Assembly (NCBI GenBank): GCA_937893735.1
Contig: CALBGD010000328.1
Location: 1-18,330, forward strand
Length of the DNA: 18,330 bases
DNA from: an uncultured Clostridia bacterium
GTDB lineage: Bacteria > Bacillota > Clostridia > Oscillospirales > Ruminococcaceae
Direction of reading: 5' to 3'
Made by a program: the position numbers and the translations under genes. Position 1 is the first letter of the stretch, and each line of letters opens with the position of its first letter. Below the pieces are notes generated by a model. It worked only from the letters and a program-made list of their open reading frames with translations. It was not told the DNA's origin and made no database searches. Of this stretch, positions 14,447-18,330 are shown piece by piece.

Positions 14447-16048
14447 ATGAAACGGTTTATCCGAATATTCACGGCGGTCTGCATGGCCATTTTTCTGGCG
14501 GTGCAGACCGCTTTTTCCGCCTCGGCAGAGGAATCCGGCTGGCTTTCTGCGGCAGACGAGTGCTTCGGCTGGCTGACCGCACAGCGCGGCACGGAGGACT
14601 TCTGGGACGATCTGGAGTACAAGAGCGCGGACTGGTCGGTGTACTGCCGCGCGAAGCTTTATGGCGCGGAGGGCTCAGAGCACTACATCGCCACGGCTCA
14701 GCGGCGCTTGCAGGAGCTTGCGGAGACAGATGGCTTCGTTAAGCCCACTGACTTCCAGCGGCTGGGGATAATCCTTGCGGCGCTCGGTGCGGACGGGTCC
14801 CGGGCGGCGGAGCTTGGAGCCTATAATAACTCACAGCTCGGCAGGCAGGGCTTCAACGCGTATATCTGGGCGCTTATCGCGATAAACGTCACCAGAGCGG
14901 AGCAGCCTGAAAATGCGCTCAACACAGCGGAGAGCCTTTCGCAGTATATTATTTCGCAGCAGCATGAGGACGGCAGCTTTGCCCTTTTCGGCGACGCGGG
15001 GGACGTGGATATCACTGCGGCTGCGGTGTATTCTCTTGCGGATTCCGGCATTCCGGGGGCGCGGGAGTCTGCGCAGCGCGGCGCGGACTGGCTCGCGGCA
15101 ATAGACGGAATGTACTGCTCCATGGGTACGCCTACCTGTGAAAGCACGGCTCAGGCGGTCATAGCCTACTGCGCTCTCGGAATGACAGAAAAGGCTCAGG
15201 AGGCGGCAGAGCAGCTCAGGCAGTACCAGCGGGAGGGAGGCGGTTACGCCCATCTCCTTGACGGCGATGTAAACGGGCTGGCTACCGTCCAGACGCTGGA
15301 GGCATTCACGGCGCTGGAGCTCTCAGGGCGGGGAGAAGCGCTGTTTTCTGCGGCGGAAAAGCTCCCGGCGGCACCGGAGACCGTTGATACCTCCACGGAA
15401 GAAGTTGTGCAGGAGCCGCAGGAGAGCGTGGCTTCCGGGTTCACGGGAGGTCAGATAAAGCTGATCATTTCAGTCATCGCGGGTATAGCGGCGGCGGTCT
15501 GTTCAGTCTGCTTCATAATCAGGAGGAAAAAGGCGCTTATTCCGGCGGCTGTGGCGCTCGCAGCAGTATGCGGCGGGGTCTGGCTGCTGGATATCCGTAC
15601 CCCGGAGGAGTACTATTCCGGCGGAAATGAAGGCTCGCTTGTGGTGGAGATATCCGCAGAATGCACGTCAGTCCTCGGGAAAATGGACAGCATAGACAGC
15701 GCCGTGAATCCTCCGGAGCTTATTCCGGAGGACGGCGTTGTTATAAGCCGCTGCGAGGTCTCCCTCCCGGAGGGCGCAACGGCATTCGACGCGCTTATCG
15801 AGGCTGCGCGGCAGCAGCGCGTGCGGGTGGACTATACCGGAGCAAGCTCCATGGGAACCTACGTCAGCGGCATCGGCGGCATATACGAGTTCGGATTCGG
15901 AGGGCTCAGCGGCTGGATGTACCGCGTGAACGGCGATTTCCCGGACGTGTCGTCCGCCGATATTACGCTGAACTCCGGCGATATCGTGGAGTTCGTGTAT
16001 ACCTGCGACCTCGGGCACGATGTGGGGGAAAATTACACGGCGCCTTGA
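14447..16048 (+). CDS. Transcobalamin-like alpha/alpha-barrel plus DUF4430 membrane protein
   Basis: This 533-residue exported protein has a signal peptide (1-27). At about 30-300 lie helical repeats with QxxDGSF and GGGYAHLLDGDVNGLATVQTL, typical of the prenyltransferase/terpenoid-cyclase barrel that also forms the alpha domain of transcobalamin. An acidic linker (310-333) leads to two membrane spans (337-358 and 363-381) joined by RRKK. DUF4430 follows at about 396-523, with SGWMYRVNGDFPD and SGDIVEFVYTCDLGHD. Alpha-then-beta is the transcobalamin order, and the two spans place both domains outside. Four bases separate it from the previous stop. No ribosome site is evident, so coupled translation is likely. 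I infer a corrinoid or similar ligand-binding protein; a bound ligand cannot be proved from sequence. Confidence 0.82.
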   Translation: MKRFIRIFTAVCMAIFLAVQTAFSASAEESGWLSAADECFGWLTAQRGTEDFWDDLEYKSADWSVYCRAKLYGAEGSEHYIATAQRRLQELAETDGFVKPTDFQRLGIILAALGADGSRAAELGAYNNSQLGRQGFNAYIWALIAINVTRAEQPENALNTAESLSQYIISQQHEDGSFALFGDAGDVDITAAAVYSLADSGIPGARESAQRGADWLAAIDGMYCSMGTPTCESTAQAVIAYCALGMTEKAQEAAEQLRQYQREGGGYAHLLDGDVNGLATVQTLEAFTALELSGRGEALFSAAEKLPAAPETVDTSTEEVVQEPQESVASGFTGGQIKLIISVIAGIAAAVCSVCFIIRRKKALIPAAVALAAVCGGVWLLDIRTPEEYYSGGNEGSLVVEISAECTSVLGKMDSIDSAVNPPELIPEDGVVISRCEVSLPEGATAFDALIEAARQQRVRVDYTGASSMGTYVSGIGGIYEFGFGGLSGWMYRVNGDFPDVSSADITLNSGDIVEFVYTCDLGHDVGENYTAP

Positions 16049-16080
16049 TGTAATCCGTTTCACAAATCTGTATTTTGCAC

Positions 16081-16100
16081 AAATATTCCGGAGAATTTTT
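16081..16100 (+). terminator. Weak terminator candidate after the DUF4430 operon
   Basis: AAATATTC (16081-16088) pairs with GAATTTTT (16093-16100) with one mismatch around the loop CGGA. The stem is AT-rich and the T-run is within its 3' arm. It is the only terminator-like element between the stop at 16048 and the promoter at 16136. The rest of that gap is AT-rich and shows nothing else. Confidence 0.4.
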
Positions 16101-16135
16101 GTTGAAAGCGTATGTGCGAAAATGCCGGTTGCTGC

Positions 16136-16164
16136 TTGCAAATAGAGCTGAAATATGATATAAT
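16136..16164 (+). promoter_or_regulatory. Vegetative promoter with extended -10
   Basis: TTGCAA (16136-16141) and TATAAT (16159-16164) have a 17-bp spacer, and TGA just before the -10 gives an extended -10 element. Transcription should begin near 16171, immediately upstream of the leader hairpin at 16180. Confidence 0.88.
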
Positions 16165-16179
16165 TTAATAGAATTATAT

Positions 16180-16212
16180 GGCGCAGTGCGCAGGGGAGAA
16201 TGTGCGTGTGCC
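16180..16212 (+). promoter_or_regulatory. Long bulged hairpin in the leader of the membrane-protein gene
   Basis: The outer stem GGCGCA (16180-16185) pairs with TGTGCC (16207-16212). After a bulged G (16186) the inner stem TGCGCA (16187-16192) pairs with TGTGCG (16201-16206). The loop is GGGGAGAA. This gives twelve pairs including G-U. The loop exposes GGA, and the ribosome site AGGAGG (16225-16230) carries another, an arrangement similar to CsrA-controlled leaders. The hairpin may instead simply stabilise the 5' end of the mRNA. There is no T-run, so it is not a terminator. Confidence 0.55.
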
Positions 16213-16238
16213 GTTCAGAGTACTAGGAGGAAAACCAA

Positions 16239-17801
16239 ATGACATCTGCCACAGTAAACAACGGCGTTGCAGCAAAGCAGCCGCTGAGCCACAAGACAGT
16301 TGGCATCGGCATGATCGCTTTCGCTGTGATCGAAGCTGTTGTTACGTTCTTTATGGTGATGAAGCCGCTTTTCATCAACCCCGTATACACACAGTGCGCT
16401 GCCTACAATGAAGAGGGCAAGGCTTGTATCGTAAAGCTTTTCGGCAAGACTTTCGCTTCCGAGGCTGAGATCGCCAACAACCAGATAATCCTTTCCCTCT
16501 GGGATACGATCATCAACATCGCCCTTATCTACGTTGTTATCACTGGCATTCTGGCGCTGCTTGCCGTATGCTACTACAAGGGGTTCGCGTTCGCGAAGTC
16601 CTATCTTATCGCTGTTTTCGGTGCCAAGACGCTTATCGCGCTGGTTCCGATCATGATCCCCTTTGCTAATTTCAGAAACTCCATGCGTATCTTCGGCGCT
16701 GTTGATGCGATCGTCTGCTTTGCAGCGTGCATTTACTGCATTTATCAGAGCAATCTCGAATATGCGGACGATATGCTCCTTACACCCGAGCAGATCGCAG
16801 ACATGAAGAAGCGCGGCATGACCGGCGGCTTATTCTTCCTGATGACTGTTGCAGCCTGTGTATTCGCGGCATTCGGCATGGGCGCCTATGGCAATATCGG
16901 CAACTCCGGCGGAAACTGGTCCATCGTTATAGGCTGGCTGGACGACACCGGTATCGCACAGGGCACCGTTCTTATGCTGATCATGGCGGCTGCGCTCATC
17001 GGTGCCATCACCTATGTGCGCGAGGGCGAGTGGGCTATGATCTACTTCTTCTCCTTCGGCGCTGCTATCACAGTTACAAACCTCATCGGAATCATCTTCA
17101 GATTCCTGTGGGTAGCCAAGACCTACAACCCCATGAAGGCTCTTGCTAAGTCCGGCGACGCTGACGCTACCGCTTGGCTCGGCTCAAACGGAATGACCTC
17201 ACGCTGGTGGATGACCACCATATTCCTTATCCTGTCCTTTGTGGCTGCCGCTGCGCTGACCGTTATGGCATTCGGCAAGATAAAGAAAAAGCTCACTTTC
17301 CACATCACTGAGGCTGAAAAGAAGCCCGCTATTGCGGTTCTTATCGGCTGCGGTTCCATCATTCTCAGCTTTGTGCTGACAATGATCGCAGTACTCATGT
17401 GGGATAAGCAGCACTACACCGCTGTCACACTCGGCGCAATGGACTATATGTACTTCATCGCTTACGGCGGTATCACACTGTTCCTTGCTATTGCAATGTG
17501 GTGTGGTTACAGCTTCACCAAGTTCGGAACACTGGCGCTTTACCTGATGATCGCTTCCTGCAACTTCTCTACGATCTTCACCGTATTCGGCGAGAGAAGC
17601 ACTAAGGTTGCAAACTCCATCGCAGAGCGTGACGCAGCTATCGCACAGGGTCTGTCCGAGATCCCCCGCGTATTCAAGGGCAGCAACTACATAATCTGCG
17701 GCATACTGTTCATACTTTCTGTTATTGCCTGTCTTGCTATCATAGCAGTGTTCGTTGTAAAGGAAGTAAGCAACTATATGTACCAGAAGCGTTACTCATA
17801 A
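16239..17801 (+). CDS. Polytopic membrane protein of unknown function, ~12 TM
   Basis: I do not recognise this 520-residue protein. About twelve hydrophobic spans lie near residues 20-42, 92-113, 119-141, 150-170, 195-215, 243-260, 264-292, 325-345, 362-386, 403-422, 428-449 and 484-508. The first loop (43-90) contains C53 and C63. A charged cytoplasmic-type loop follows span 4 (EYADDMLLTPEQIADMKKRG), and KIKKK follows span 8. A Gly-rich loop (GMGAYGNIGNSGGNW) follows span 5. No ABC, MFS, ECF or transferase motif is visible, so transporter is only a guess. ATG 16239 lies 8 bases after AGGAGG. It forms a single-gene unit with its own promoter, leader hairpin and strong terminator, suggesting separate and possibly high expression. 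Confidence 0.82.
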   Translation: MTSATVNNGVAAKQPLSHKTVGIGMIAFAVIEAVVTFFMVMKPLFINPVYTQCAAYNEEGKACIVKLFGKTFASEAEIANNQIILSLWDTIINIALIYVVITGILALLAVCYYKGFAFAKSYLIAVFGAKTLIALVPIMIPFANFRNSMRIFGAVDAIVCFAACIYCIYQSNLEYADDMLLTPEQIADMKKRGMTGGLFFLMTVAACVFAAFGMGAYGNIGNSGGNWSIVIGWLDDTGIAQGTVLMLIMAAALIGAITYVREGEWAMIYFFSFGAAITVTNLIGIIFRFLWVAKTYNPMKALAKSGDADATAWLGSNGMTSRWWMTTIFLILSFVAAAALTVMAFGKIKKKLTFHITEAEKKPAIAVLIGCGSIILSFVLTMIAVLMWDKQHYTAVTLGAMDYMYFIAYGGITLFLAIAMWCGYSFTKFGTLALYLMIASCNFSTIFTVFGERSTKVANSIAERDAAIAQGLSEIPRVFKGSNYIICGILFILSVIACLAIIAVFVVKEVSNYMYQKRYS

Positions 17802-17822
17802 TATACGCTGATCAGCTTTCTG

Positions 17823-17853
17823 AGGCGCTGCCCGTATGGGCGGCGCCTTTTTT
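17823..17853 (+). terminator. Rho-independent terminator of the membrane-protein gene
   Basis: An 11-bp stem, AGGCGCTGCCC (17823-17833) with GGGCGGCGCCT (17838-17848), has one T-G pair and loop GTAT, and is followed by T through 17853. It lies 22 bases after the stop codon. Confidence 0.96.
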
Positions 17854-17924
17854 ATGCCGTATATCAAAAGACTGCTGTCAGGCGTAATTTTCTATAAAAA
17901 TACCTAAATTTTTTGGCTGACCTA

Positions 17925-17953
17925 TTGCCAAAGCGAGGGAAATGTGCTATACT
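17925..17953 (+). promoter_or_regulatory. Vegetative promoter of the leucine-rich-repeat gene
   Basis: TTGCCA (17925-17930) and TATACT (17948-17953) have a 17-bp spacer, with TGC directly before the -10 (extended -10). AT-rich DNA lies just upstream (17887-17914). Transcription should begin near 17960, right at the first stem of the leader structure. Confidence 0.85.
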
Positions 17954-17960
17954 GAATATG

Positions 17961-18010
17961 AATACGGTGTGCTTTCTGAATTGGACACCATGCCGGATAC
18001 GGCGTGTATT
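17961..18010 (+). promoter_or_regulatory. Compact three-way-junction RNA in the 5' leader
   Basis: Three stems fit together with no unpaired linker. P1 is AATAC (17961-17965) with GTATT (18006-18010). P2 is GGTGT (17966-17970) with ACACC (17985-17989), loop 14 bases. P3 is ATGCCG (17990-17995) with CGGCGT (18000-18005), loop GATA. ACAC (17985-17988) could alternatively pair with GTGT (18004-18007), breaking P1 and P2, so two states are possible. It lies between the promoter and the ribosome site GGAGAGG (about 18034). No known riboswitch class is recognised. Confidence 0.5.
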
Positions 18011-18049
18011 AAGAATATGGGAAAATATATAAAGGAGAGGATCATTGAT

Positions 18050-18330
18050 ATGAAACTCAGAAAAAGAGTAATTGCCGCTGCACTTACTGGCTGCATAGCT
18101 GCCGGCTCTGTTCCGGCGCTTATGCCTCTGACAAGCTATGCTGCAAATGAGAACTACACCAGCAAGGATTCCGTGTGGCTCTATAATGAGAAGCTGTTCT
18201 ATGGCTCCGGTGAGACTGAGCCAAATGCGAACTTTGTAAAGGCACTCAAGAACGCCACCGGAGTAAAGGATATCACCGATATCACATTTGGCGACCTTGA
18301 GAAGATAACCGCCCTCAACCTGAGCGGAAT
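18050..18330 (+). CDS. Secreted leucine-rich-repeat-like protein, 5' part
   Basis: The gene is cut by the window end, with 93 complete codons present. A signal peptide covers residues 1-31 (basic start KLRKR, hydrophobic core, cleavage near SYA-ANE). It is followed by a linker with NANFVKALKNATG and then DITFGDLEKITALNLSG, which looks like the entry to internalin-style leucine-rich repeats. These mediate protein or surface binding. Ruminococcus-type bacteria encode many such secreted proteins. ATG 18050 lies about 10 bases after AAAGGAGAGG. The rest of the domain order, including any dockerin or wall anchor, cannot be seen. Confidence 0.75.
   Translation, partial: MKLRKRVIAAALTGCIAAGSVPALMPLTSYAANENYTSKDSVWLYNEKLFYGSGETEPNANFVKALKNATGVKDITDITFGDLEKITALNLSG

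Overview
The window comes from a motile Gram-positive bacterium, most likely a Clostridia member near Ruminococcus/Oscillospiraceae. The order flgL - yviE-like - fliW - csrA is the Bacillota arrangement. Ribosome-binding sites are strong AGGAGG types, promoters are TTGACA/TATAAT with 17-bp spacers, and one surface protein ends in an LPxTG-like sorting signal (SPSTG). The genus is an inference. Every gene lies on the + strand, and I see no tRNA, rRNA, insertion sequence, phage gene or CRISPR array. No stretch without a gene is longer than about 250 bases.

Positions 2-5597 hold the distal part of a flagellar operon: the 3' end of flgL (hook-filament junction), a YviE/DUF6470 protein, the FliW-CsrA regulatory pair, fliD (filament cap), fliS (flagellin chaperone) and a FlgN/FliT-like chaperone, closed by a strong terminator. 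The flagellin gene itself is not in the window.

Positions 5672-9846 begin with a good vegetative promoter. They carry an EAL-HDOD signalling protein, an FkbM-family methyltransferase (a candidate for surface or flagellin glycan modification), an unrecognised membrane-anchored protein and, after an attenuator-like hairpin, a PflA/PflX-type radical SAM protein.

Positions 9846-13354 begin with a 24-bp operator-like palindrome and a weak promoter. A mixed operon follows: a cytoplasmic SGNH hydrolase, an Rsm22-type ribosome-assembly methyltransferase-like protein with iron-sulfur-type cysteines, a secreted beta-solenoid plus NTF2-like protein, and a Sfp-type 4'-phosphopantetheinyl transferase, ending at a strong terminator.

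Positions 13395-16048 are the most interesting part. A perfect-consensus promoter and a structured RNA leader drive two exported proteins that share the DUF4430 fold, the beta domain of transcobalamin. One is apparently anchored to the wall by a sortase. The other joins a transcobalamin-like alpha/alpha-barrel to a DUF4430 domain through a double membrane span. I read this as a candidate surface system for capturing corrinoid or a similar small ligand.

Positions 16136-17853 carry an unrecognised ~12-TM membrane protein with its own promoter, a long leader hairpin and a terminator. Positions 17925-18330 carry a promoter, a compact three-way-junction leader and the start of a secreted leucine-rich-repeat-like protein cut by the window end. 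The three structured leaders, each upstream of an exported or membrane protein, match no riboswitch class I can name.
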